A stretch of 64,000 nt of DNA, taken from Protopterus annectens. Its lineage: Eukaryota; Chordata; Ceratodontiformes; Protopteridae. The translations under genes and the position numbers were made by a program. The notes beneath the pieces are model-generated. The model was not told the origin of the DNA. It saw nothing but the letters and a program-made list of their open reading frames with translations, and ran no database searches. Positions 49,990-62,019 of this stretch are shown here, piece after piece; the first letter of the stretch is position 1; each line of letters starts with the position of its first letter. The stretch spans positions 473,552,052 to 473,616,051 of the forward strand of contig NC_056738.1 of assembly GCF_019279795.1 (NCBI RefSeq). Direction: 5' to 3'.

Positions 49990-51660
49990 ATTTCTGGTGC
50001 TATTTGTTTTACAGAATTGCAGGAGGTCCATCGGGTTGAGGTCTGGCAATGCCTTGTAGGCCAGGCAAAGCTCTCCCGTCTACAGCCTGTAGGAGACAGA
50101 ATACAGGGATAGGTCTGCAGAGGACATGTTACTTATGCCCTGTATTCTTTTAGTGAGGTACCTCTGTGTATGTTCCAATTGTTGGATGTAACTGGTTAGT
50201 TCATACCAAAAGGGACACTGTACTCAATGATAGGCTTGATGAATGCTTAATACAGTGGAATAATGACCTTCTTGGACCACGCACAATATAGAATTATTTC
50301 CTCAATACTCAGACATGTGATAGTCAAAGGCTAGATTACGTTCGGTGTTTGTCCCCCAAGTTCCTGACTGCTGGGATGACTCTCAGGGGTGTGTTGTCAA
50401 TTTAATAGTCACTAGGAATGGATGACTTCCGGATGGATACTATTATGCATTTCTTGGCATTTAGCTTGATTCTATGCCTCTGACATAACTTATTTGTCTG
50501 TGTCAGTCCTTCCAGGAGAACATTTGTGTTGGTGGGGATTCTATGACTGCTCCTAATTTGCAATCATTTGCAAATTTAGTCAGCCAGTGGGGCTTGACAT
50601 TGGCCTTGACTTCAGATAAGTAAATGTCAAAAATGAGCAGTCCAAGGATCAATACCTGAGGGGATCCACTTGTGTCTGGCCTCTTTGTAGAGGTGGACAC
50701 CGCAATTCCAACTTTCTGGGTACTGTCTGTGAGCCAGCTGTCTATCCACTGGGTGACATAATGATTTATACCTAACCTCTTAAGTTTGTCAACAACACCC
50801 AAGTAGGGTACTGTGTCAATGCCTTGGCCAGGTCAAGATCAGCAGCGTGAACTGTTTTTTTTTCCTTATCCATTGCTTTAGTGATCCTCTCAAAGAAATC
50901 CACCATCTTCAGTAGGCATGACCTGCCCTTGATGAAACCATATCGGGTTGGATTTGGTGTCTGGAGGATTCCTGTGTCATTATTGATCATTTCCATGATA
51001 ATTCTTTCCATGATTTTCTAAATGAGACAAGTGATGCTTATGGGTCTGTAGTTGCCTGGATCTGTAGATGGCCCACCTTTGTGCAGAGGGATGACTGTTA
51101 CTTTTATCCATTCATAAAGCACAAGGCCTAATTGGAGACTTCAGTTAAATAGCAATTTCAGAGGTCCTGATAGGTCATGTTTCATCCTATTTTAGAAGAC
51201 ATCCTAGAATATTGTCTGGGCCCACTGATGCAATGTTCTTGGCCTTAGTGCATTGAGGACCTGTGTTCTAGTGATAGTAGAGGGATTTATATTTGATGGT
51301 ATTTCCTGTCCACATATACCATGATGACTACCACCTTTTATACCAGTTCTACAATTGACATAATTAATAAACGTTCTTGTTCTAATATGCTCACATTTGA
51401 TGGGATCCCTTCCATAACTAGAATCTCTTCAACTTCTTGAGTAATTAATGTCATTTCATTTGTTGGTAAAGGTTTGCTCTTGTCTGAGTAGATTTCAGGC
51501 CATCCTGCATTTTTCAGTTTTCTTCTGTTTAACAAATTTAGTTAAGTTTTCATTCTTCATTATTCACCATAATAACATGATTTTCTTAAGGGCAGATGTC
51601 AGCTTTTCTTCATAAGCTTTAACGTTTTTCTCCAAGATTCTTTCATTTGTATGTACATTC
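49990..51660 (-). mobile_element. CR1-like LINE copy, linker and RT (decayed)
   Basis: Minus strand. The linker near 51650-51580 reads YEEKLTSALKKI. The RT N-terminal part reads [24 protein letters not shown] in the region 51110-51030, then MERIIMEMINNDTGILQTPN and YGFIKGRSCLLKMVDFFERI at 51011-50900, DLDLAKAL, IDSWLTDSTQKVGI, SGSPQVLILGLLIFDIYLSE and KFANDCKLG at 50802-50540. The catalytic FADD reads FAND, a loss of one acidic residue. The thumb remains run to about 49990. Same family as the 3.6-8 kb copies. The 51338-51535 frame is part of this degraded copy, not a gene. Confidence 0.78.
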
Positions 51661-51924
51661 CTTTAGTTTGCACATGCATTTATTTTATTTGCAAGTGCAT
51701 TGTTTATTTATGTTTTGGCAGTACTTCATGATCATTTTCATTAATACACAAGACATACAGATTCACCTTTAAGTTATCACACCTCTATTGTAAGAAAGAT
51801 TGTCTTTCTCTTTGCTATTTGCTTTTTGTCGACTTTCTCATAATACACTGTGCCCCTACATTCTTTTTGGTATGGGCTGAGCAACATCTTCACTACAACT
51901 TGGCCTTTATCTGACTAAAAACTC

Positions 51925-52372
51925 CAGCCAAGCTGGAACTTCCAATGAGTGATGTCTCAAACCTCTTGAATCGGAGGCCCATGGGATATATGCAAATGAC
52001 CCTTATGAACACCAGGTGTTTTAGTTAACTGGCAATTCTGAATGCCCATGACTTTTTTTCGTCATTTTAATGGACAATTTCAGGTCAATAAAGTCAACCC
52101 CCACTAGCTGTAGCTATGCATATTTCGGCCTTGTCATGACCTCATCAGCACAGCACAAGCAGAGTGTTTGATTAAGCATAAGAAAAACTGGGCTGTTATA
52201 CCCAGCTGATGTCCATTATCATTAGGGTGACTGCAAAATATCCCAAATAACAAACTAAAACAATGAGTGAGAAGGTCACACAGAAAAAAACAATCTGTAA
52301 AAACTAAATGAAAAATGCAGCCAAGCTGGAACTTCCAATGAGTGACCTCTCAAACCTCTTGAATCAGATGGG
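51925..52372 (-). mobile_element. Small element with direct repeats and a hammerhead-like core
   Basis: A segment of about 55 bases at 51925-51980 (CAGCCAAGCTGGAACTTCCA, AATGAGTGA, TCTCAAACCTCTTGAATC) recurs at 52318-52372, 393 bases away. Between them on the minus strand lies a hammerhead-like motif (52111-52160). Direct terminal repeats with a hammerhead recall the pseudo-LTRs of Penelope-like elements and retrozymes. No coding sequence is present. The class is inference. Confidence 0.5.
52111..52160 (-). ncRNA. Hammerhead-ribozyme-like motif (imperfect)
   Basis: Minus strand: CTGATGA (52142-52148), a stem II GGTC...GGCC (52138-52141 with 52127-52130, one G-U pair) and GAAA (52123-52126). 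A palindromic TATGCATA stem III region (52115-52122) follows. Stem I can form GCTGT with ACAGC only after an unpaired G opposite GCT next to the core, so activity is doubtful. Confidence 0.45.
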
Positions 52373-53070
52373 CCTCTGATTTTTTTTACAGATTGGTTTA
52401 TATGACTGCAAGGAATTTAACATTTCTGAATGACCTCAGTTAGAATTGTTTTAAGGAAATGGTGACTTCACTTTTGTCAGCAAGTGTTTGTGTACAGTTC
52501 TCAACTATATTCTCAATTTCTTTGTATTATGTATCGTGTATTTAATATAGTCTCAATTTCTTTGTATTGTGTATTTAATACCTCACCCTCAGATTATTGC
52601 CAAGAGTATGGAACTCACACAATATTTGTTTTTGTATTACTCTGTAAATCCAACATTTCAGCCTTGTTCTGAAAAATTACATTTCTTTTGTCTTTCAAGT
52701 TCAAACACTAATTCACTTTGCTTTTAATTTCTAAAATATGCTCAGTCATTTCCAATTGTTCTGAAACAGGCTCTCTTTCCTTTTGTCTTATTTTAGACTT
52801 AAGATTCCTAAGGCTGCTCAGAATGCTTCTGCGGTTCTTTCATACTTTCTGCAACTTTCATTACATGTTCTTGAATTCTGTCGATTCTCAGACATAGATG
52901 CCCCAATTTTCAATTGCAATACAGCCACTTGTTCAAATACGTCATTTTGATTAAAAAAACTCAAGTTTACTGTTTTGTTTCAATACTCCAAGATGCTTGG
53001 AAAGCATTTAGACAAAACAACAATTTCCTTATCTATTTTACTTTGGCAAATCTGCTGTTAGTCAAGGTCT
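52373..53070. other. Unrecognised sequence
   Basis: AT-rich; contains a local duplication of TCTCAATTTCTTTGTATT near 52510 and 52550. No gene seen. Confidence 0.4.
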
Positions 53071-53074
53071 GCCA

Positions 53075-53240
53075 ATAACATGGTTAAGGTGTTTGCCTTA
53101 CAAACACAAGGTGCAGGGTTTGAGTCTCACAAGGGATAATTGGCTAGGCTTAAAATGGTTTGCAAGGGCAGTTAGCTTAGCACTAACCTATGAACCACCT
53201 ATACAAACTTTGCTAATGTCTGTCCTTTTTTTTGAGACCA
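53075..53240 (+). repeat. tRNA-derived SINE-like fragment
   Basis: TGGTTAAGGTGTTTGCC (53081-53097) resembles box A and GGTTTGAGTCT (53117-53127) box B. Downstream GGGATAATTGGCTAGG may be body sequence. Spacing is slightly short for a tRNA. Confidence 0.5.
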
Positions 53241-56200
53241 TTCTTTTTGTTTGTCTCTGGAGATCTAAGTTCTCAGTCAATGCACTGACCTTTTCTTGCA
53301 GATCTGTCAAACACTGGGAGGTGATGTGCCTTATTTACTTTTTCTTGTTGCTGAATGCCCTTTTCTGAGCAGGCAGTTTTTTTTACAAATGCCTCCCTCA
53401 CCTTTTCCATAATTTATTGTTTTCTGATAACATTTTCTATTTTTTAAATAAATCTTTTTTCATCAGACTACTTACCAATTAACCTACTTGACTTCCTGTT
53501 TGTTGTGACGGCAAATATTTGCTTTTGTCAACCATTGTATGGCAAACACAAACGTTTGCTTCACAAAATACCACCAGAGTTCTAACATAGTACATTCACA
53601 AACTGTAAGTGTCTAACACCAGCAGAAACTGATGCCTTTCAATGCCACAGTAACCTACGTTTTGTTGCAAAGGCAAATTATTGTATAGGTCCAGGATGTG
53701 TCTCTTCCCTTTTGTAATTATAACAGTTCTTTTGTTTAACAACTCGCACCTATGAAGACTCACTTTTACTACTGACTCTCATACATTTTGCCATGGTTCA
53801 CTAGAAAGAAGCAGTTTTAGACAATAATCCACAGAATGTAATGCAGTGTAAATTTTGCGCTACACTCGAGCAATTTCTTCCAATACACTATTTCTTTTAC
53901 ATTCAGTTCTCATTATGATGGGGTTACACAATCCTAAACAGTTCATTCAAATGCAATAAAACGTCTTTAGTAGATTTAGCTTTGTCAGTCACTACCCTTT
54001 TCCTGCAAAATGATTCTGTTTTCATGAATAAACAAATGATAACCAGAATGATGTAGCAATGTTAATGAATTTATATTTATGCATCAGTCTTTAAATGTTT
54101 CAGAGCACCATACACTATAACCTGTATTTTTGTGCAATTTGTACTTCACAAACTTTGTTCAGTTTTCTCACACCAACACAGTTTAAGCTTCACTTCAGCT
54201 GACATTATGCAGTTACAATTTCCAGTCCAAAGTACTCAGAATTTTCAGAAACTCAGTTCATAAAATTCATTTTCAGCATAATTTCTGAGCACATTTCTTC
54301 CACCAGTGTTTATGAACACACAATTGTGATGTAAAAAAAATCCTGACATATCCTGTCACTAGTTAAGTAAGCTCATTATGCACAGCTTTGTTAAACACCT
54401 TTTCAGTGAGTTCACTAATAGATCACTTTGCTAGAAACATGCAGCAGTATTTGTCATTATGCCGCTGTTTCATATGCAAGTATTTCACTCTCTCAATTAT
54501 TTTCAGTTGTCATTTTACTTATTTTAGTAAGATCTTAGCTTTTGTTTCAGACTGACTTTTGCTTTGAGTGTGATAAGGGGATGCTTAAGGACTCTGTTCA
54601 GAAGAGATTAACAGTAAGATACACTCAGGAATATTTCATTTCTCTGAGAGTTTGGGAAACACATTTCAGGAGCAGCACTTCCAATAGTATAAAAAATATT
54701 CACAAATTGCAATACTGCATCATTCAAAAGGCAACAGGAAGGTCATACTTTAAGAATGAGCATTCTTTCACAGGTATCTACACTCCTTTCTCATGGCACA
54801 GAAAACAATAATTTCTTGGGCAGACCAATCTGTTTTTCAGCTAGCTAGGAAAGTGAAGATATTTAAAAAAAAATAATAAACTCTATTTTTGGCCTGCATT
54901 CTCTACCAATGTGAGGTTAGGGTAAATGTCAAGAGGATTATGTTGGGTGAAGATGGGAGGAAGTGTGACTTAGTTGTCATTTGGGAATTTGGCCATAAAG
55001 TGTTCTGGGTATGGTAGTCATTTTGAGGTCTGGAGTAGGTTCAAGTATAAGATCTGATGGCTGGCTGAGAAGTAAAAGGTTCTTACTGTATAAGAATGTG
55101 CCATTATAGTGTTGGGTGGATTTTCTAGTGGCTTCAATAAAAAAAATCTCTAGAATGGTATTATTTCCCACTGGGCCCTAGCTGTCATCTGTGAGTTGAA
55201 AAAATATGATTTTTTTTTTTGTTTTCCATCTATTCTTACTGCATTTGGTGCATATGTAGTTGACAGAAAACAATTGATTCTGAAGTTTTGTGAGACATTT
55301 GCTGAATTGTTTTGTAGTGGTATCAGTGCAGGAAGTTTCATATATGATGGATCCAGTCAGTTTTATTAATTGTGTGGACCAAATGTGGAAGTTATCAGAG
55401 ATTTTTTGAATGTTTTGCCTCTGCTTGCTGACAATAATGATCCTTCTTCTAGCAAATCAGCCCAAATTCACTATTATGTATTCATACAAGAAGCAGTTTT
55501 GAGAGTCCTGCTTTCATTTATAACCACCTATCTGTTGTGTGATCTGAAAAGGATATCTCTACCTCTATAGTATTTTGGAGAAGGGACACTGCTAGTTTTT
55601 TTTTTTGTAAACCATGAATTCTTAGACTGGTGAAGTTTCTCACAGAGGTTTTTTGAGTTGGTTCCCACAACCATGGGAAGGAGATTTACCTTTGGGATAT
55701 GGCTTGGAGGGCACTATTTGTTTAGTTTTCCTTTTGCTTAGCCCTATCACCAATGTGAGAATTGACTGGAGAAGCCATAAAACAGCCATTAAGGTGGTTT
55801 GAGCTGTTGCCTTAAGTTGGCACCCTGCACTTGCTCAGCTCAGTCCATGAGTGGGGCTTGCAATAAGGATTCAGTCTTGCACCACCCCTTGTGTATTCTA
55901 AGAATTGACTTTAGCAGGATAACACACTTATTTATAGTGGCTTTCCCATTCTCCATCCTGGAAATCCAGCCAAATATGCATTTGACCTTGGATATGTGCA
56001 CTCCTTCTCTGGAGAATAGGCTTCTCCATCTTCCCCTGCCTGTGATGTCAACACATTCAACCAAACTCATGTCAGCTGACCTGTAGTCAGGGCTCTCTCA
56101 CAGTTCTAAATGTCTTGAAGGTTGGAAGCAGTGTTTCTTGGGATAAATCAACAGTGAAGGTGATGGGTTAATGGCTACTAGAGATTGGTAAGTGAGCTAC

Positions 56201-57429
56201 TATGAAAATGAATTTATGATTAATGCTGGTAATTAAAAGGTTATGGAGGGAATAGCTATTACTGAGGCTCTTAGGACTGGCTGAATTCCTTACCATCTGC
56301 ACCATGTCTGTAGTTCACCATTGCTCTTCCTTTTCCTCTCTTAGCCAATGTATTATATATTAAAAGTTATCACTATACAAAGCTATATATGTTAATCTTT
56401 TAAATACCCAGATACGTCTCCTACTAACACTATCTAAAAATGTATGGGTAATTAATGCTAATTATTGTTTTCATCCTTTAAGCTGTTATGTATCTTTCCA
56501 AATCACTCTTATTGAAATTTCTCCCTCTAATTATCTTTTGTCTTCTTCCACCTTTCTTATATGAAAATGTTTCAGCTGTGGTTTCATCCAATTATACATT
56601 TCTTCATAGCTGTCTCCTGAAAACAAAAAACAAACATAATTGTCTTTCTTCTTGCATGTGGAAATGCATACCTGCAAAGGCAGTGCTAGCTAGTGAGACA
56701 TCAGAGAAAGATAGCCAAGTATGTGAAAATTCCATTTTGGAGGATACCATTGTGTAAAAGATAAGAACAGTGTTACACAAGTTTAATATACGTATATGCT
56801 TATGTTTTTATTTGATAAAATTTTCTCATTAGTAGAGGAGATAATGGCTGGAGCTAGCAAGTTGTCTCCAAGTTGTCCATTTTACGGGTTAAATCCCATA
56901 ATCTATGTAGTCAGTTACCGCCAGCTGCAGTCTATTTTCTTAACAATGCAAGACACCAGAGATATCCTCTTTAACCTACATTTTCCTAACACAGGAATAA
57001 TGAGAGCTATGAACAGTCCTGCCTAGTCTACAACTTACTTGATCTCTTTTACAATGGAAAACATTCTAGTTAATGTCCAAACAATTCACCTTATATGAAT
57101 GTACCAGTTATTTCACATGTTTTCACTAGATTATCTTTTTTTCTACAAGCCTATCCTCTCCTGTACTTAATGTCCTAATGGTACAGCTTACATCAGCTTA
57201 CCAGCTCCTTTTTTTTTCTTCACAAGATTTTTTTCTATAAGTTCACACTCTGCTGTTAGCAATTGTTCCCACTCCATTCACCCTTGTATTTCTCAGGCTG
57301 AATTTACTCCCCTACCCTACCCCAAATTCCCATTCATCCCAGATTTTAATGTCCACAGTCTCTTGGTCAAGTATTTTTTTATACTTGCCATATCTGTGTC
57401 ACCTTGTGCAACTGACAGGAATAAGGGAA

Positions 57430-57430
<1 letters not shown>
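53241..57430. other. Unrecognised AT-rich sequence
   Basis: About 4.2 kb without a gene, exon or repeat I can defend. Frames up to 95 codons (for example 55799-56086 plus) have no family motif. Confidence 0.45.
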
Positions 57431-57431
<1 letters not shown>

Positions 57432-57479
<48 letters not shown>

Positions 57480-57489
57480 TTCTCTCTCT
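57432..57489. repeat. (CT)n microsatellite
   Basis: A run of CT dinucleotides with a short ACTGTTT interruption at the end. Confidence 0.95.
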
Positions 57490-59149
57490 TCTTCTGTTCC
57501 TGCTGATGTTTTAACTTTATTCATTTTTGTGTAGATCTTACTATTCTTAGATTGCATTACAAATTGGTGTTTTTGTTCTTTCTTTAGTACTTAGTCTGAC
57601 TAAACCTTTTGTAGGACAGTGTCTACTAGGTTTTAACTGTACATTATTTTCTGTTAGATTGTTGCTAATCTCTTCTCTGTCAATAATTTACAATACTTTA
57701 CAATCCAGCTACTGTTTATTACTGCCTCCTCAGCTAGTTACAGCACTTTATGATAACCTCTGTCAATAAATAACACCATACCTGGTAATGCTGAGGCTGT
57801 TAAAATCACTTCCTAAACTTTCCAGGCAGCACCTAGAAGACCTCACCCATCTAGGAAATATGCTAGCATATACCCACATCTGGACTTGTACACACCTCTA
57901 CAGGGAATCACAAAGATGCAAGTCTGGGCATCTAAGGTGTAAAATAGGCATACTTTGAATATCAAAATCCTTGTTATAGGTGATAAAGTTGTCAGGCTCA
58001 CTGACATTGCACTCACTAGACAGCATATGAAGAGGGTTGCAGTCACTCATGACTCTGGAGCTAGGATCAGTGACATTGAGAGAGCCATCTGGACACTTAT
58101 TTTAGTTTTGAGCATGACATTTTTTTCATCCATGTGTGAGTGTCTGAAGTTAGGCATTGTACACTAAGTTATAATGAGATGTCCTGGACATCCACAACTC
58201 ACACTTACTTACCGTCGGATCTTTTTGTGATGCCACTCTTGTCTCTCTCTACTTCTTAGAGTCTTACTTCCTAGTGAATAAATATAGTAAAGCACTTGTA
58301 TATAAATTAAGGTTACTGAAAAAAGAAAGAAAAACAAGAAAAGTTCATGACTTTGTAAAAAATCACCTCTTCCTTACTTTAGAAGTCATGTAAAAGCATT
58401 AAATAAGACTCTTATACATAGCATAATTTGCTGCATTGTCAGTTATAAACCACAAAAGCAGAGTAGCCCCTTAAGCTACACAATAGGTTAAAATCCCACT
58501 TTGTCTAAGCCATCTCATGCAGGTATTTCAGAGAAATCTTGTGCTTAGCCTCTGTACCTTTTGGTCTTCTCCACCTTCATATAGAAAAAAGTTAACAAAC
58601 AGCAGATCCATCGACCTAAACCTCTACGGTGAAGATCAACACCACCTAACTGCATGATAGATTCTTATCCAGTATCTTCTCTGCTTTAGATAGGTAACTG
58701 CAAATTCATGCCTACAATTACTGTGAATGATCTTCTATCCAAGGGAACTAGTTTACTCTTGTCACTAGAAGGAAAACAGGGCAGAACTTTTTGATGAGTT
58801 TCTTGCCATTAGTTTAGGATTAATCTATGATCTTATGAATTGATATTACTTATTCAATCACAACAGCATAATTATGTAAAAAAGTGAAATTAGAATACCC
58901 TCATTTCTTACTTAACTAAAGTTTATGTATTCCAGTTGGTGTTATTTAATATTATCACATAGCACTGAGTTGGATCTGATTATAAGGCTGAATCAGTGAG
59001 GGATTATGCATTGTAGTTACACAAAATCAGCAATGGATCCATATCTTACAACTATTTTGGAAACCATAGCAATATTTTGTGAAGAACTGTAGAATACACA
59101 TGAAAATGTTCCAATTATGAGATCACTGCAACACATATTTGCTATAATT
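57490..59149. other. Unrecognised sequence
   Basis: No recognisable gene or repeat over about 1.7 kb. Confidence 0.45.
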
Positions 59150-59340
59150 TAATTATGTTTTTATTTATTAAATGAGAGTTAATCACTGATCCACATGGAC
59201 CTTTTTTTGACTCATCCCAGGAGCACTGCCTTATTGGCTGGTTAAAAGACTTGCTGAGAGTCACACAGCAGGCAAATGGAGGTTGAAAGAATCAAACCCT
59301 GGACTAGCAGATGAGCTCTCATTAATACCTCACAGCCTTA
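59150..59340 (-). mobile_element. CORE-SINE (MIR-like) copy
   Basis: On the minus strand GGTTTGATTCT (59288-59298) matches box B. It is followed by CTGTGTGACTCTCAGCAAGT, very close to the CORE-SINE central domain word CTGTGTGACCTTGGGCAAGT. The element ends in an A/T-rich ATAAATAAAAACATAATTA tail. The box A region upstream is poorly kept. Confidence 0.65.
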
Positions 59341-59600
59341 ATTCTGTGCATTAAATGACAAAGTCACTGGAGTTCACTGCTGTACCTGATGTGTATGCTT
59401 CCAAACACTAAGTTCTTGTCAACGTCATCTCACACCATTTTAGAAATATTGGGCTGCAGAGATTTTAACCTTAATCATGTCTGTTAACTGACAAACTCAC
59501 TGGAGTTCACTGCAATATCTGGTGTGTATGCTTTCAAACACTAAGTTCTTATTAACTGTATCTCACACCATTGTAGAAATATTGGTCTCCAAATATTTTA
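59336..59600. repeat. Diverged 133-bp tandem duplication
   Basis: CCTTAAT starts at 59336 and 59469. Shared words in order are CACTGGAGTTCACTGC, GTGTGTATGCTT, CAAACACTAAGTTCTT, TCTCACACCATT and TAGAAATATTGG. Identity is visibly below that of the 144-bp duplication, so it is older. Confidence 0.85.
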
Positions 59601-59651
59601 GAACTGCAATTTAGTTATAATATACTGCTTTTTTAAATATCATATATTCAT

Positions 59652-59657
<6 letters not shown>

Positions 59658-59700
<43 letters not shown>
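59658..59700. repeat. (AT)n at the end of the Penelope-like element
   Basis: AT run exactly where the 3' end of the minus-strand Penelope-like element stops; it may be the element's tail or the insertion target. Confidence 0.93.
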
Positions 59701-59702
<2 letters not shown>

Positions 59703-59782
59703 CACCAAATCAAGTCCAGCACATGAAAAAAAACAATGCAGCAGCCGTTGGATTCTAAGGCTTTATTCAGCCCCACAGTCTG

Positions 59783-59828
59783 CCCCACAGACCGGTTTCG
59801 CTTACCCAAGCGTCATCAGTGTGTCATA
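59783..59828 (-). ncRNA. Type I hammerhead ribozyme in the Penelope-like terminal region
   Basis: Minus strand, 5' to 3': stem I half ATGACACA, core CTGATGA (59813-59819), one unpaired C, stem II GCTT-GGGT-AAGC (59800-59811), core GAAA (59796-59799), CCGG (59792-59795), TC, then TGTG completing stem I with CACA. Predicted self-cleavage is after the C at 59790. Stem III is only the palindrome ACCGGT with no loop, so it can form properly only between two RNA molecules. Penelope-like elements are known to carry hammerheads with minimal stem III. The unpaired C at position 10.1 is a deviation from the optimum. Confidence 0.7.
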
Positions 59829-60270
59829 ACACAGCGCCAGATACTCATATTTATGTGATACATCCCCTTAATCATTTAAAGTCATCACGATGCCATAAAC
59901 TGAAGTATATAAAATATACATACATGAATGTTAACTATTATAACCAAATAACACAAATACATTCCATAGAGTTTTTACTAAGGTTAAATAACTAACCATT
60001 GATACTTTCCAAAATATGTCTTCCCTTATGTTAATATCAAGTGTTGAATATACCTATCCTATCTATAAATTACTGGTATATCAACCAATAATAAACTTAT
60101 ACTCTATATAATTTCAAAGGGACATATAAAAAATACAAAGTACATTTAAATACCCTATATGCATTGTGTGTACTCATAATGCTTGTATACTATTAATGGA
60201 ATATTACATATACCTAGCCTAACAAACCTACCAAATTCCCATTGCTAGCTTATATAATCTATCCCAAACC

Positions 60271-62019
60271 CTACCAGTGTTCATTCAAACTTGGCTTAAA
60301 TTGTGCTCCTAAATTTACTATCCATCTACGTTCTTTAGTAGTCAAAATGTTATGTTTATCTACCTCATTTGTAATAGTATCTGCTACTTTGTCAATTCCT
60401 ACAAAGACAAAATGTGCTTTAACATGTACTAAAATGTGTTTATATAAAGCACTTCTTGTTCTCTTGCATTTTATATCACTAATGTGAATTGCAATTCGTT
60501 GTTTTAATCTACATGACGTCTGCCCTATGTAGAAAGCCCCACATTGGCAGATGGCCATGTACACCACCCAAGTTGAATTGCAAGTAACAAAGCTTCTTAT
60601 ATCAAATACTTTACTCGTATTGATGGATGTAAAAGATTTAGTTTTTGACATCAAATTACAGTATTTGCACGAACCACAAAAAGTACTACCTTTAATTTCA
60701 GAAATAGCATTCTTATTTATTTTTCCCTTTTTATACCCTGATAGGTATTGTCCTATCGATTTACCTTTTCTATATCCAAACTGGCATCTAGTACCCAAAA
60801 AGGTAGACAGATATGGATCATTATGTAGTACATTCCAGTATTTATCAATTACCTGCCTGATCCTAACTGTATTAGTGGCATAAGTAGTAATTAACCTAAC
60901 AGTATTAGCCCTTTGTCTACTATCCTCATTACTTTTCTTACCTTCTCTTAATAACTCTATCCTATCAATGCTTTGCACTTTATTCTTAGCTTCAACTATA
61001 CTAGTACCTTTATATCCCCTTACTCTAAATCTAGTCTCTAAATCTTGTGCATACCTAGTATATTCCCTTTCTCCAGAACAAATTTTCTTCACCCTCTGGA
61101 ATTGTGCTCTGGGTATGTTATTAATAGTATGGGGTGGGTGGCAGCTCTTGGCATGAAGAATGGAATTCTTGGAAAACGGTTTTCGATGTAATGAAGTGGC
61201 AATTGTTCCATCTAATAATTTTGTTACATGAACATCTAGAAAATCCACCGTAAACAAATCCAAATTTCCAATGAATTTAATCCCATAACAATTAGAATTC
61301 AAATAAATTTTAAAATTTTCCCATTGAGCTTTTTCACCTCCCCATACTACCCAACAGTCGTCAAGGTAATGACGCCACATTATCAATTGTCCAGGAAAAG
61401 GAAAAGAATCTAGATATATATACTGCTCCTCCAGGTAGCCCATAAATAGATCTGCATAAGTGGGGGCGAACTTAGCCCCCATCGCTGTCCCTTTAATCTG
61501 CAGATACCAGTTGTTATTATACTTAAAGGCACTATGTTCCAAAACCAACTTCAAAAGTGCTAACAAAAAATCCATCTCTGATTGTACATATAAATCAGAT
61601 TTCCCCATCCAATATTTCACTGCTTCTAAACCAGCATTGTGGGGAATGTTAGTATATAGGGATTGTACATCCAATGTTCCTAACAAACTCCTAGTGGGTA
61701 TCTGTAGATCTTCCATTAGTGTTAAAAATTGTCCTGTATCTTTTATTCTAGATCGCACTAATGATAGTAAAGGTTTTAACTTATATTCTAAGTATTCTGA
61801 CAAAGGTTCAGTTATTGAACCTCTTCCTGCTACTATGGGTCTACCTGGAGGAGCTATTATAGTTTTATGTATCTTGGGGGCCAGGTAAAAGTATTGTGAG
61901 GTAGGGTTTTCAATAATCAATTGTGCAGCTATTTCTTTCGTTATTATCTGATTATCCACTGCCATTAGTAAGAAATCATTAATAATAGACTGATATTCCC
62001 TAGTAGGATCCCCCTTCAA
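60271..62019 (-). CDS. Penelope-like RT and GIY-YIG endonuclease (N-terminally truncated)
   Basis: Single open frame of 582 codons; upstream codons are open to the junction at 62135, so the ATG at 62019 is just an internal Met. RT motifs in order: YFYLAPKIHK, GRPIVAGRGSITEPLS, LGTLDVQSLYTNIPH (catalytic D), GTAMGAKFAPTYADLFMG, RHYLDDCWVVWGG (catalytic YLDD near 218-221) and VDFLDVHV. A Cys cluster, CGSCKYC, precedes the endonuclease. The GIY-YIG domain starts near residue 484: VVYMAIC and FYIG are the GIY and YIG strands, followed by R...R, a conserved H, the E in KERRWI and the final N. All of the usual catalytic positions are present. The enzyme would nick DNA and prime reverse transcription in the nucleus. 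The N-terminal domain seen in copy 2 is missing. Confidence 0.93.
   Translation of the reverse strand: MKGDPTREYQSIINDFLLMAVDNQIITKEIAAQLIIENPTSQYFYLAPKIHKTIIAPPGRPIVAGRGSITEPLSEYLEYKLKPLLSLVRSRIKDTGQFLTLMEDLQIPTRSLLGTLDVQSLYTNIPHNAGLEAVKYWMGKSDLYVQSEMDFLLALLKLVLEHSAFKYNNNWYLQIKGTAMGAKFAPTYADLFMGYLEEQYIYLDSFPFPGQLIMWRHYLDDCWVVWGGEKAQWENFKIYLNSNCYGIKFIGNLDLFTVDFLDVHVTKLLDGTIATSLHRKPFSKNSILHAKSCHPPHTINNIPRAQFQRVKKICSGEREYTRYAQDLETRFRVRGYKGTSIVEAKNKVQSIDRIELLREGKKSNEDSRQRANTVRLITTYATNTVRIRQVIDKYWNVLHNDPYLSTFLGTRCQFGYRKGKSIGQYLSGYKKGKINKNAISEIKGSTFCGSCKYCNLMSKTKSFTSINTSKVFDIRSFVTCNSTWVVYMAICQCGAFYIGQTSCRLKQRIAIHISDIKCKRTRSALYKHILVHVKAHFVFVGIDKVADTITNEVDKHNILTTKERRWIVNLGAQFKPSLNEHW

Noticed and set aside
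53241-57430. Host exons in the long unannotated part
   Set aside because: Short frames lack recognisable protein families, and splice-like sites alone are too common to support an exon.
60551-61888. Plus-strand frames of 110 and 142 codons
   Set aside because: They are antisense to the Penelope-like RT/GIY-YIG frame; the same sequence recurs at 63363-63614 on the other strand for the same reason.
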